NCBI GenBank assembly: GCA_025055285.1
Contig: JANWXM010000013.1
Location: 1-64,000, forward strand
Origin: Saprospiraceae bacterium
GTDB lineage: Bacteria; Bacteroidota; Bacteroidia; Chitinophagales; Saprospiraceae
Length of the DNA: 64,000 bases
Direction: 5' to 3'
The first letter of the stretch is position 1; the number at the start of each line of letters is the position of its first letter. Below are positions 1 through 8,866 of the stretch, piece after piece. The notes under the pieces were generated by a model. The model was given only the letters and a program-made list of their open reading frames with translations. It ran no database searches and was not told the origin of the DNA. The position numbers and the translations under genes are program-made.

Positions 1-1152
1 GTCTACGCGGATGGAGCCGCTGTTGAGGAGCGCGCATTCGGGTTTTTCGCGCGCGGCCGCCAGCATGGCCTCCAGAATGATTTGACCGACGGGCGCCTGC
101 TGGTGGCGGATGAGGGCTTCGCGGCAGTCCAAAGGCGTTGTGAGGGAGACGACCTTTGCTCGCGCGTCGAAGCCGGCACTTTTGAGCGCATCTTCTTTGA
201 TTTTCTCCCATTTGGCTACTACGGACGCTGTGTTGGGTTCTTCCGGGAGGCTGCCGTCTATGCGGCGCAACTCGGAGCGCACCTGAGCCGTGCCCTTGCG
301 TTTGTCGTAGCGCAGCCGATGGACGTAAACGGTGCGCGCGTTGGCGTCGGCTTTAGCCACGGTCGTCGGGCCTACTTTGTGCAGCATGTTGTCGTGGTCG
401 TGCCCGCCCAGGATAAGCGGCACGCCGGGCAGCCGGGCAGCCAGTTTGAGGTCGTCCTCGATGTCCAGATGCGTCAGACCCACCTGGACGTCGCACTGGC
501 CGCGCAGGGCTTCGTACATGCGCTGAGCCGCGTCCAACGGGTTTTCGTAGCGCACATAGGGTTTCTGGTTGACGGTTACCGTTACGCCCCACAGCCCTAC
601 GCGCAGGCGCGTGCCGTCGGCGTCGGTAAACTCCACGATCTTATAGTCCGGACAGGCCTCGCGCTGCCCGCCAGGGCGCTGTTTGAAAAAGGGCCCGACG
701 ACCGAGTCGCCCTGCACCAGCCGCAGGTTTGTGCCCAACCAGGGGAAGTCAGACTCATTGAGGCGCGCCTGCAAGTCCTCGTAGTCGTAGTCAAATTCGT
801 GGTTGCCAAAGATGACAGCATCTACGCCCAACGTATTGAGCACGTCCACCATATGCCGCCCGCGGATGCGCTTGCCCTCGTGGCGCAGCGTCGCGATGAC
901 CGAAGGGCTGATGAAATCGCCTGCCAACAGGGTATAGGTATTCGGGTTTTTGGCTTTGAGGCTTTGTCGGATAGCCGCCACGCGCGCCAGCCCGCCCGAG
1001 TCATCGGAGAGCGGCGAGATTTCATAGACGTCGTTGAGGTGCAGGAAGACGACTTCGATGATGCCGTCGTCTTTGCCACCGCCGGTTTTGGCAGAGCGAC
1101 AGGAGAAGAGGAGTAAAAGGCAGAACGCAAAGAAGATTCGGCTTTGTCTCAT
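1..1152 (-). CDS. 5'-nucleotidase-family metallophosphatase lipoprotein (3' end cut by window edge)
   Basis: The frame stays open from an ATG at 1150-1152 to base 1, giving 384 codons with no stop, so the C-terminus lies outside the window. The N-terminus is a short basic and hydrophobic stretch ending LLLFSC, a lipobox-like motif with Cys17. Calcineurin-like metal-binding motifs follow in order: HLNDVYEI near residue 37 (the N-D-V-Y variant of the usual N-D-x-H), AGDF near 76, GNHEFDYD near 115 and GGHDHD further on. This matches 5'-nucleotidase/UDP-sugar hydrolase family enzymes, which remove phosphate from nucleotides outside the inner membrane. The second domain, which binds substrate, is only begun here. 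A 344-codon open frame on the opposite strand is a shadow caused by codon bias. Family assignment is firm; the exact substrate is not known. Confidence 0.9.
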   Translation of the reverse strand, partial: MRQSRIFFAFCLLLLFSCRSAKTGGGKDDGIIEVVFLHLNDVYEISPLSDDSGGLARVAAIRQSLKAKNPNTYTLLAGDFISPSVIATLRHEGKRIRGRHMVDVLNTLGVDAVIFGNHEFDYDYEDLQARLNESDFPWLGTNLRLVQGDSVVGPFFKQRPGGQREACPDYKIVEFTDADGTRLRVGLWGVTVTVNQKPYVRYENPLDAAQRMYEALRGQCDVQVGLTHLDIEDDLKLAARLPGVPLILGGHDHDNMLHKVGPTTVAKADANARTVYVHRLRYDKRKGTAQVRSELRRIDGSLPEEPNTASVVAKWEKIKEDALKSAGFDARAKVVSLTTPLDCREALIRHQQAPVGQIILEAMLAAAREKPECALLNSGSIRVD

Positions 1153-2050
1153 AAATAGTCCTGATTTTGTTGCAAAAGACAGAAAAATTTCACTTCTGCC
1201 GTTGACACAACGATTTTGAAAAAGTGAAATTATTGGTCAAGCAAAGGGCCTCCGCAGAAGGTAGGCCGAAAATGCGCAGGCTGCTTGTTCTCATACTGTA
1301 TCTGACTATAGGCGTAGAACCTTCCTAAGCAGGTTCTGTTTTCCGCTGCAGTTTCCCAATGCCGTACCGCGAGTGCTCCCGCATGACCCAGGACGCTCTT
1401 ACCGTGCAAGGTTGACGCCTCCAGGCGGAAACAACGAAATACGACTGGGCATGAATGGCGTGCTGACTTATTCAAAGCTTCTACAGGCTCTCGCGCTGCT
1501 CCGCAGGAGCTTTAGCTGCAATGCAGAGCTGATTTCTATTGCTCGCCGATGTTTCGCAGGTGCAGCCTGGGTTGTCTCGTTAGCATCTGCGCTATTTGAG
1601 AAGCACTTTCTGCCAATGTGTACGTGCTGCTGAAACGTTAATACATAACAGCGAATATCCCTACATAATGTGCTTTATGTCAAAATGCTCGGTGCAACGG
1701 AGGAATCCCTAAGCTAATTCACCTGCTCAATCGAGCGATTACAGAATGTTCAAAGGGCTCTCCTTGGATAAACGATAGTGCCCAAAGGAAGGGGTGTTTT
1801 GCCTCGCACGCGTACCTCTAGGTTTGAGTATACCAAGGACCACTTTACACAAATGAATTGGATTCAGATATGCGTTCTTTCTATCCTAAATCCTAAGGTA
1901 ATTCTTGGCTTTTCTCCGTATAAAAGTCAGAGTGGAAGGAGGTAAAAAAATCCTTCGAAAACAGCCGTGAATGAAAGACCTACAAAAAAATGCCATATCC
2001 TTGGATGCTCTATGCTCCCTTTGCGACAATATTCGAAGGCCACTATAGCA
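1153..2050. other. Long non-coding gap
   Basis: About 900 bases lie between the divergent nucleotidase and SH3-lipoprotein genes. Only short open frames without a recognisable signal, motif or composition occur here. I see no tRNA, repeat array or insertion-sequence end. The right part holds one promoter-like element (1798-1826) and a small inverted repeat (gaagga/tccttc, about 1937-1957) just before the next gene. Confidence 0.5.
1798..1826 (+). promoter_or_regulatory. Bacteroidota-type promoter candidate
   Basis: TTTG at 1798-1801 and TAGGTTTG at 1819-1826 are separated by 17 bases, fitting the -33 TTG / -7 TAnnTTTG consensus of this phylum. It points towards the SH3-domain lipoprotein gene, leaving a leader of roughly 200 bases. 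It is a sequence match only. Confidence 0.4.
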
Positions 2051-3112
2051 ATGAATCGTTTGGTTTACTGTCTCTTATGCATACATTACGGCCTCCTAGG
2101 GTTTTGCCTTGCGCTACTGGCGGGTGCATGCAATGGCGCTTTTGACGCCCACTCAAATGCCAACTTGCGCGTTTATTCAACTACTCAGCTTCGAGAACGG
2201 CCCGAAGAAAGTAGTTCAACGGTACAACATCTTCCGGAGGGCACGGCGCTTAACGACTTGGGCGAGGTCAGTCCTTATTTTACCGGTGTTTACGCTGGTG
2301 ATTCCCTTCTCTGGGAACCTTGGTTGCGCGTGCGCACGCTCGAAGGGCGCACGGGCTGGGTTTTTGGCGGTTTTGTCCAACCTCAGGAGGCTGACGGAAA
2401 AGACCTACTTCGATGGCGACATGAAAAACGCCTACAAGCGCTTTTCGGGCGGGCTAATGCCCAACGACTATTGAGTTGGCACGCGCAGCAGGTACTTACC
2501 GACAGCGCACTGGCCCAACACTTGCGCGAAGGCCTTGCCCTCCGTAATACTCTGCAACTCGCCCTACGCCACGGTCTGCAGCGCTCTGCACCTGAGATAC
2601 GCCCTACGTTGAACTGGCTACATCCATACTTGCGCTATTTTCGTTTACTTGGACATACCATCGCCCTCGATTACAACTCACTAGCGCAAGAGGTCAAGCA
2701 GACCAAAGGTGAACAAGACGACGATTTTGTTCAATATTGTTTGGAAATTTATCCTTTAGACAGCATGGAGTCGCCTCTGCCAGTGTGGGTCTTTCCGCTA
2801 AACGTAACAGAAAGTGTTAGCAACCTTGGTGCAGGACATCATTGGATAGCTCTGCAGCGTTTAGATGAAGTCTATCGGCAAGCGCCTCTATTTCAGCCCG
2901 AACTAAGGCGTATAAAAGAACTATTGCTGGACGATATTCTAGACTCGCGGCGCATCTATTGGCAACCCTTGCCTAAGATACTGGCCGAGTTAGACCGGAT
3001 GCTGCAGCGGCCGCCTGCATGTTTGAGTGAGCAGGAGCGCACAGCACTAACCCTTAGGCGTCAGATGTTTGCTCTGGGCAGAGCGCGCACGAATTTGCGT
3101 TCAGGGCGCTAG
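2051..3112 (+). CDS. SH3-domain lipoprotein
   Basis: The frame is open from 1967, but the ATG at 2051 starts a clear lipoprotein signal: hydrophobic residues ending LLAGAC with Cys27. The mature part begins with a bacterial SH3-like domain (about residues 38-110) that ends in the typical G-W-V-F-G-G-F-V strand. The remaining 240 residues are alpha-helical in character and match no family I know. SH3b domains usually bind cell-wall peptide or other proteins, so a periplasmic envelope role is likely but not shown. The stop codon overlaps the end of the convergent phosphorylase gene by 12 bases. Confidence 0.7.
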   Translation: MNRLVYCLLCIHYGLLGFCLALLAGACNGAFDAHSNANLRVYSTTQLRERPEESSSTVQHLPEGTALNDLGEVSPYFTGVYAGDSLLWEPWLRVRTLEGRTGWVFGGFVQPQEADGKDLLRWRHEKRLQALFGRANAQRLLSWHAQQVLTDSALAQHLREGLALRNTLQLALRHGLQRSAPEIRPTLNWLHPYLRYFRLLGHTIALDYNSLAQEVKQTKGEQDDDFVQYCLEIYPLDSMESPLPVWVFPLNVTESVSNLGAGHHWIALQRLDEVYRQAPLFQPELRRIKELLLDDILDSRRIYWQPLPKILAELDRMLQRPPACLSEQERTALTLRRQMFALGRARTNLRSGR

Positions 3113-3979
3113 ATCTGATAACTGCGCAAGAGTTGCTTCGATGAGGCGTTGCACCGTGGCATCAGGGTCGTTGCTAAAGCGCCCTAGAGCTCGATTGGCA
3201 ATGATGGCGCTCACCGATGCGGCCCGATGCCCCAGTAGTTGACAAAGGCCGAAGAGCGCTGCGGTTTCCATCTCCAAATTGAGCACGCGAAAACCCTGGT
3301 ATTCGAAGCGTTGCAAATAATCCAAGTAATTGCGCAGTCGACCGATCGCGCGCAGTTGTCGGCCTTGTGGTCCGTAGAAACCGCCGTGCGTAGCCGTGAA
3401 GCCCTGGTGAAAAGTCTTTGCAAAATGCTTAAGCAGCGTTTCGTTTGCGGCAGCGTAGTAGGGCGGGGATAGAAATCCTCCTGCGGGCTTAAAGTGCTCT
3501 TGTAAGGCTTTTGCCACTGGGTGTTCCCACAATTCTCGAGCCTGATAAGCGAGCATTAGTCCATCCAACCCTATACCTCCTACAGAAACAACCCAGTCGT
3601 CTACTGGAATTTCCGCTTGGAGGCCACCTGCAGTGCCTAGGCGAATGAACGTTAACGCAGTTAACTCGTCCTTCACTTCGCGCGTCTTTAGATCTATGTT
3701 GAACACTGCATCCACCTCGTTGACTACGATATCTATGTTGTCTGGCCCAATGCCCGACGAGATGACGCTCAAGCGCATCTGACCGATGCGACCTGTATGC
3801 GTGATGAACTCGCGCTTGTGTACGCGGCATTCTACGGCATCGAAGCATGCGCTTACCTTGGATACGCGACCTGGGTCGCCAACTGTGATGATGACGGGTG
3901 CTACCTGTTCGGGAAGCAGATGCAGGTGGTAGACACTTCCATCAGGATTGAGAATGAGCTCAGACGGTGAAAAAGGCAT
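3101..3979 (-). CDS. Nucleoside (uridine-type) phosphorylase
   Basis: This is a PNP/UDP phosphorylase-family enzyme that splits a nucleoside with phosphate to a free base and ribose-1-phosphate in nucleotide salvage. The GDPGRV phosphate-binding loop lies near the N-terminus, SSGIGPDN and GTAGGL follow, and the NLEMETAAL motif near residue 238 carries the Glu that binds the ribose. The ATG at 3979 is preferred; an in-frame GTG at 4003 would add eight residues. At about 292 residues it is slightly longer than classical uridine phosphorylases (about 250), as in many Bacteroidota versions. It is convergent with, and overlaps by 12 bases, the SH3 lipoprotein gene. Base specificity cannot be read from the sequence. 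Confidence 0.88.
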   Translation of the reverse strand: MPFSPSELILNPDGSVYHLHLLPEQVAPVIITVGDPGRVSKVSACFDAVECRVHKREFITHTGRIGQMRLSVISSGIGPDNIDIVVNEVDAVFNIDLKTREVKDELTALTFIRLGTAGGLQAEIPVDDWVVSVGGIGLDGLMLAYQARELWEHPVAKALQEHFKPAGGFLSPPYYAAANETLLKHFAKTFHQGFTATHGGFYGPQGRQLRAIGRLRNYLDYLQRFEYQGFRVLNLEMETAALFGLCQLLGHRAASVSAIIANRALGRFSNDPDATVQRLIEATLAQLSDLAP

Positions 3980-4257
3980 AGGCGGAAATGCGTTGGAGAA
4001 CACTTTTGCTCAGTAAAGGTAGGTCAATGCTTGCTTTTCCTCCCGTTTGGGAGAACAATCGCGCCGTTGGCTCGGGCGTATCCTCATGACCAAGGCTAAT
4101 GCGGCCGTTAAGCCCTTCTTTCATGGCTTAACGTACAGCTCGCCTCGCTAACCTCTAATTGTCGGCACCCCTGCACTTTTTCTGTGGCCCACCACCTGCC
4201 CTGCAGATGGACGTTTTTGTTGCGATGAATGCGCCTGCACGCAGCTGTCTCAGGCCT

Positions 4258-4980
4258 TCAAGGCGCCTTGAGCGAAGCGAGGGATGGTTTTTCTCCCTTT
4301 GGGTACCAGCATAGGCGTTCGAGCATGCTCGGTGTACCGCGAAATACATTTAGATCTACCGGACGCGGGATGCCAGGCAATCGCCCTTTTTCCGTAAATT
4401 GCCAGAAATGCCATCGGTGCGTCCTCAGTTGTGGAAGCCCTTCTGCGTAGCGCGCAATCCATAGCGGATAGTCCTCAAAGTAACCTGCTAGGTGCCGTTC
4501 GTAAAAGTTTAAGTTAGTGTAGACTATAGGACGTATGTGCAAGGTTCTTTCTACATAATCTAGCCATTCTAATGCTTCGCGCCGCACAATATCGGGATGC
4601 AATCCATCGGTGGTTTCTAGGTCGAGTACAGGAGCTAGGTCTCCTGGCTCGAAGTGAGTAGCCTTCAAAAAGTGCTGGGCCTGAAGCACACCATCGCGGT
4701 TCGGCCGAAAATAGTGGTACGCCCCACGCCGAATACCCATTTGACGCAGGATAGCCCAATTTTCGGCAAAGAGTGTGTCTACGAAGTCGCCTCCTTCTGT
4801 CGCTTTAACGAATACAAAGTGCAGCTCACTGTTTTCAACCAAGCGCTGCCAGTCTATGCGCCGTTGATGGTGCGAAATGTCGATCCCTAACAACAAGGCT
4901 GAGGGCACGTCCAAGACGCCAACGTCGTGTTTCCCTCGAATAGGGCATAGAAGTAAGGCGACGAGAGCAAACAAACGCAT
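4258..4980 (-). CDS. Glycoside hydrolase family 25 lysozyme
   Basis: A GH25 muramidase cuts the beta-1,4 bond between N-acetylmuramic acid and N-acetylglucosamine in peptidoglycan. The domain opens with GIDISHHQ, followed by FVKATEGG, GAYHYF and the acidic pair in LDLE (Asp120 and Glu122 from this start), all hallmarks of the family; the C-terminal strand with DLNVFRG completes the barrel. The ATG at 4980 gives a hydrophobic N-terminal segment suitable for export. An in-frame GTG at 5088 would add 36 residues containing another strongly hydrophobic segment, so a membrane-anchored longer form is possible. The gene stands alone, and its role may be wall remodelling or attack on other bacteria. 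Confidence 0.85.
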   Translation of the reverse strand: MRLFALVALLLCPIRGKHDVGVLDVPSALLLGIDISHHQRRIDWQRLVENSELHFVFVKATEGGDFVDTLFAENWAILRQMGIRRGAYHYFRPNRDGVLQAQHFLKATHFEPGDLAPVLDLETTDGLHPDIVRREALEWLDYVERTLHIRPIVYTNLNFYERHLAGYFEDYPLWIARYAEGLPQLRTHRWHFWQFTEKGRLPGIPRPVDLNVFRGTPSMLERLCWYPKGEKPSLASLKAP

Positions 4981-5235
4981 AGGCAGCGAGCTTTCCAGAT
5001 ACAAAAGGAAGAGTAGGATTAAACTTAAGCAGATGAAGAAATACTCCGCGAATATAGTGCCTAAAATTGCCAGCAGTTCAATCGCCACCCAAGGATTTGG
5101 ACAAAAGAGCTTTTCTTGGCCGTGGGTGACTAATAAAGCGCCGATCTTTCTGCGAGAGTATGAGCCGTCGTTTGTAAAGGCAATTTTTTATCCAGTTGCC
5201 TTGGGCGTTTTCTTGCTTGGCAATACCTTTGTGGT

Positions 5236-5586
5236 ATGGTCTCAGCCACTCGGCTTTTTTATGCTCTGCTGTTGAGCCTTTCACTCTTAGCCTCGAGCGG
5301 GCTGAGAATAGGGCATCGGCTGTTTGACTGCGAACATCATCAGGCGCCGCTGTGCTTGGCGAAGTACGATAAGGCGCATCCCTACCACTTGCACGATGAA
5401 CGTTACAGCGTTGACTTCTGTTGGGCGTGTGCTTTTTTATTTTCGACACTCGATTTGCCAACAGGCGTTCCAATTATAGTTTTCTTCTCCCTAGAAATTT
5501 CAAACGAAGCTACCGCCCCTTTAAAAACTATTGCTTCCGCCCAGCTAACTTCTAAGTGGTCGCGTGCGCCACCTCATTTTGAGTAG
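5236..5586 (+). CDS. Small secreted Cys/His-containing protein
   Basis: This 116-residue protein has a hydrophobic signal peptide (first ~20 residues). It then carries several potential metal ligands: a C-E-H-H cluster, H-x-Y-H-x-H-D, and a C-W-A-C pair followed by a hydrophobic stretch (CAFLFS). Small exported proteins with this arrangement are often found beside TonB-dependent receptors in Bacteroidota, and one lies 155 bases downstream on the same strand. I do not know a name or demonstrated function. A role in metal handling is an inference from the ligands and the neighbour. The C-terminal 30 residues look non-conserved. Confidence 0.5.
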   Translation: MVSATRLFYALLLSLSLLASSGLRIGHRLFDCEHHQAPLCLAKYDKAHPYHLHDERYSVDFCWACAFLFSTLDLPTGVPIIVFFSLEISNEATAPLKTIASAQLTSKWSRAPPHFE

Positions 5587-5740
5587 AGGATTTCTTCTCT
5601 AGAGAGGTGACTTTCTCGAAACGCCCGTGAGCTAGCATGCAACTTCCTAAGGTAAAAAAGGAAGTGCAAGGCGTGTTTGGAGCGAGAAGCAAAGAGCGTC
5701 CTTGCTCTTATTTCCAACTGTTTCCAAAAGAAAAGAAGAG

Positions 5741-8092
5741 ATGATTGCTCAAATAGTGCGCGTATGGGGCGCAGTGAGCCTCGTCTTTAGTAGCTCGCTA
5801 TGGCTCGGAGCGCAACATTGCGATATTCCTCTGCGCGGTATGGTTTGGGATGCCGACACAGGCGAGCCGTTGGCCTTCGCCGCTGTTCGGGTTATTGGTA
5901 CGCATCGCGGTGCTTTAACCGACGAAACGGGCGCTTTTTTGATTCCTGACCTGTGCGAAGATTCACTCTACACAGTAGTAGTTAGCCATATTGCGTGTGA
6001 GCACGAGAGGCAGGTAATTCGACTGTTGGAAAACCAGGTCTTTCATTTTTATCTGCGCCATCATGTCCTCAAGGAAGTCGTCGTACAAGCACAGGCGGCT
6101 GCGCCGATGCCAATCCAGGCCTTGGAAACGTTGAGCGGTGAATCGCTAGCACCAAGGCAGAGTTTACCGCTAGGTGAAGCACTGCGCGATTTGGCGGGTG
6201 TGTCCGTGTTAAATACGGGAACAACCATTGCAAAGCCAGTAATCCACGGTCTTCACTCTAATCGCATTGTTATCGTTGCGCACGGCGTGCCGTTGGAAGG
6301 GCAGCAATGGGGCGCTGAGCACGCTCCAGAAATAGACCCTTTCTCTGCTCAGCGGATTTCAGTAGTAAAAGGAGCAGCTGGAGTTCGCTACGGAATAGGC
6401 GCTATGGCTGGTGCAATCGTTGTGGAACCTGCGTCCTTGCGCCAGCAGCCGGGCATGTCGGGATGGTTGTATGGCGGCTTGCACAGCAATGGCTGGAGCG
6501 GTGTCTTGGCTGGCAGTGCGGACTGGAAGGCCTCGCGCCGTGCTTTGGCCCTTCGACTACAAGGCTCAGTGAAACGCAGCGGCAACTTGCGCGCGCCAGA
6601 CTATTGGTTGGGCAATACTGGTTTAGCCGAAATGAATTTCGCCATCACAGCAGAAGGAAAAACAGGTGCCTGGCGCCATGAGACCGTTATAAGTCGTTTC
6701 AGCCAGCGCATTGGTATTTTGCAAGCAGCACACGTTGGAAATCTCACCGACCTGCGGCGAGCTATCGAAAGTCAAAGTCCGCTGAACAACGACAACCGCT
6801 TCACTTTCGACATAGGGCGACCCTTTCAACGCATTCACCACTACATGGTGCGTCATCGGGCCAGCCGATCGCTAGCAGAAAAGTGGAAATGCTCAACTCA
6901 GTATGCCTTACAATTCAATCGACGCGAAGAGTACGACATTGTGCGTCGCACCGATAACCTCTCCACTAAGCCACAGCAGCGCTTCCGCATTTGGACGCAT
7001 ATGCTCGACGTCGCCCTAAAACACCTACCGATTTCCCATTGGGAAGGAGGTCTTGGCGCTCAGCTGCTGTATCAGTATAATTTAGTTGGGCGCGGCGGCC
7101 TTATTCCCGACTACCAGAGTTGGGGCGCTAGTTTGTGGTGGCTCGAACGATGGAGACATTTTCCCAAACCTTGGGAAGTAGAACTAGGTTTGCGCGCCGA
7201 TTATCGCCGAACCGCTGCAAAGACTACTGGAGCATTCTACAACGTAGATACGACAGTTCATTTTGGCGGCGTATCTGCAAATCTCGGTGTCGCAAGGCTT
7301 TTTGGCGCATACATGCGCCTAATGCTCCATACTGGCTATGCCTGGCGGCCACCACACGTCAACGAACTGTTTGCTCGCGGCGTACACCACGGCGCAGCTA
7401 CTTACGAGGAAGGGCGCCCTGACTTAAAGGCTGAAAGAAGCTGGAACACGCATTTGAGCGCGCAGTACAGGCGACAACGCATACAGGCTACCCTGACGCT
7501 CTTCAGCAATCGAGTGAAAAACTTCATCTACCTAGATCCGCAGCGCACCTTCGTGCTAACTTCGCGCGGGGCTTTTCCAGCCTACTTCTACACTCAGGCT
7601 GATGCGGTTCTCTCCGGAGTCGATGTCTCGCTGTCGCTTCCCTTGATTGGCGCTCTACATATAGAAGGGCATGCCTCGCTCTTGCGCGCTTACCGCTTCC
7701 TTTCCGACTCTGCTGAAGGACCTTCGCCGCGCGACTGGCTTCCGCTTATGCCAGCCGATCGCTTTCAATATGGACTCTCCTGGTCAAAACCAGAGAGCAG
7801 TGCCTCCCAAACGCCTAGTACGCTCGTTCGTATCCTGGCCACTACTACGCTCCGACAAACGCGCATCCCTGCAAGTGGTCTGCTGTCGAACGCACCGCCA
7901 GCTTTTACTCTTTGGAGCGCAGAAATCGCGCATGCTTTTCGCGCGAAAAAATCTCGCCAACGCTACTTAGAGGCTGGCCTAATGGTGCGCAACTTGACAA
8001 ACGTTCGCTATCGCGAATATTTGAATTTCTTTCGGTTTTTCACGGATGAACCTGGTACTAACATTAGTATCTGGAGCAAATGGCATTTTTAG
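5741..8092 (+). CDS. TonB-dependent outer-membrane receptor with CarboxypepD_reg-like N-terminal domain
   Basis: This outer-membrane active transporter of 783 residues is powered by TonB. The ATG at 5741 begins a signal peptide ending near LGAQ. Next comes a carboxypeptidase-regulatory-like domain (about residues 28-110; GMVWDADTGEPL, TDETGAF), then the plug domain with IHGLHSNRIVIVAHGVPLEG, a Q-Q-W-G-x-E-H segment and ISVVKGAAGVRYG. The rest is a 22-strand-type barrel that ends in Phe, as required for outer-membrane insertion. The Q-Q-W-G-x-E-H segment resembles receptors assigned to metal uptake such as ZnuD-like proteins, which would suit the Cys/His-rich protein upstream. The substrate is therefore possibly a metal ion, but this is not proven. 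Confidence 0.9.
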   Translation: MIAQIVRVWGAVSLVFSSSLWLGAQHCDIPLRGMVWDADTGEPLAFAAVRVIGTHRGALTDETGAFLIPDLCEDSLYTVVVSHIACEHERQVIRLLENQVFHFYLRHHVLKEVVVQAQAAAPMPIQALETLSGESLAPRQSLPLGEALRDLAGVSVLNTGTTIAKPVIHGLHSNRIVIVAHGVPLEGQQWGAEHAPEIDPFSAQRISVVKGAAGVRYGIGAMAGAIVVEPASLRQQPGMSGWLYGGLHSNGWSGVLAGSADWKASRRALALRLQGSVKRSGNLRAPDYWLGNTGLAEMNFAITAEGKTGAWRHETVISRFSQRIGILQAAHVGNLTDLRRAIESQSPLNNDNRFTFDIGRPFQRIHHYMVRHRASRSLAEKWKCSTQYALQFNRREEYDIVRRTDNLSTKPQQRFRIWTHMLDVALKHLPISHWEGGLGAQLLYQYNLVGRGGLIPDYQSWGASLWWLERWRHFPKPWEVELGLRADYRRTAAKTTGAFYNVDTTVHFGGVSANLGVARLFGAYMRLMLHTGYAWRPPHVNELFARGVHHGAATYEEGRPDLKAERSWNTHLSAQYRRQRIQATLTLFSNRVKNFIYLDPQRTFVLTSRGAFPAYFYTQADAVLSGVDVSLSLPLIGALHIEGHASLLRAYRFLSDSAEGPSPRDWLPLMPADRFQYGLSWSKPESSASQTPSTLVRILATTTLRQTRIPASGLLSNAPPAFTLWSAEIAHAFRAKKSRQRYLEAGLMVRNLTNVRYREYLNFFRFFTDEPGTNISIWSKWHF

Positions 8093-8159
8093 CAAAATCG
8101 CCTAGACGAGAGGGTCTGGTAGACTTATTTCCCTTCACCAATAAAAAAAAAATCTCACC

Positions 8160-8699
8160 ATGAATCGCTCGTTTGTAAAAACAATCCTCTTTTGCTTCAT
8201 TGCAAGCGCTCTTATCACTGCTTGCAAAAAAGAAGACGACACTGAAAACGAGGTAATTACCACAGTGGTTGTACAGTTAAAAAGCACAGATGGCTCTATA
8301 GACAGGCGCTTTACCTGGAACGACCCTGACGGCGATGGAGGTCTGCCGCCGACTGTAGAGGATATTATCTTGGCGCGCAACAAGGAATACGACGCTCAGG
8401 TATATTTCTACGACCGCAGCAAATCGCCTGAAGTGAATGTTACGCCAGAGATCGAAAGAGAAAGCGACGACCATCTTTTGGTCTATCGCATCAATGGAGC
8501 GCTTCAACTGACCATTACGCCTACGGATGCCGACACCAAAGGCCGGCCTTTCCGCTTGAAGACGCGCTGGACGACCAAAGGAGCTTCTACAGGTTCAGTG
8601 TTGATTACTCTGCGGCACAATCCGAACAAACTGCTCTCTAATCCTGACGAAACAGGAAGTGTAGACGCCGAAGTAGAGTTTCCTGTGCGCATTCAGTAG
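8160..8699 (+). CDS. Lipoprotein linked to TonB receptor
   Basis: This 179-residue lipoprotein has a signal peptide and lipobox ending in ITAC (Cys22). The mature part contains an acidic spacer and a motif of the form F-T-W-N-D-P-D-G-D-G-G, found in a widespread Bacteroidota family that is repeatedly encoded next to TonB-dependent receptors; its molecular function is unknown. The gene starts 67 bases after the receptor and is followed by a strong terminator, so both are probably co-transcribed. A surface or periplasmic accessory role in uptake is inferred from position only. Confidence 0.7.
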   Translation: MNRSFVKTILFCFIASALITACKKEDDTENEVITTVVVQLKSTDGSIDRRFTWNDPDGDGGLPPTVEDIILARNKEYDAQVYFYDRSKSPEVNVTPEIERESDDHLLVYRINGALQLTITPTDADTKGRPFRLKTRWTTKGASTGSVLITLRHNPNKLLSNPDETGSVDAEVEFPVRIQ

Positions 8700-8733
8700 G
8701 CAGCAAGGAAGACGTCTGAGCAACTACTATGGG

Positions 8734-8775
8734 AGGCGCCGCCTCTGCATTGCACTGACGCGGCGCCTTTCCATT
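8734..8775 (+). terminator. Rho-independent terminator of the TonB receptor operon
   Basis: Perfect 9-bp arms, aggcgccgc at 8734-8742 and gcggcgcct at 8760-8768, are followed by a T-rich run. It lies 35 bases after the lipoprotein stop. Confidence 0.8.
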
Positions 8776-8789
8776 TTTAGAGCATTTGC

Positions 8790-8834
8790 CATAAAGAGGA
8801 AAAAGCCTCTTTACAAGATTTTTGTAAAGAGGCT
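8790..8834 (-). terminator. Rho-independent terminator of the adhesin/PorP operon
   Basis: A 13-bp perfect stem (agcctctttacaa at 8804-8816, its complement at 8822-8834) has a 5-base loop. Read on the minus strand it is followed by a run of T. It lies just downstream of the PorP/SprF gene. Confidence 0.85.
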
Positions 8835-8866
8835 CGACGTCAAGGCCAACACCTTCCTCGGATGGA

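Noticed and set aside
82-1116. 344-codon open frame on the plus strand
   Set aside because: It lies antisense to the metallophosphatase, which has all family motifs. The frame has no motif and reflects codon bias.
1230-1475. 81-codon minus-strand frame in the left gap
   Set aside because: No signal peptide, motif or typical composition; no start context.
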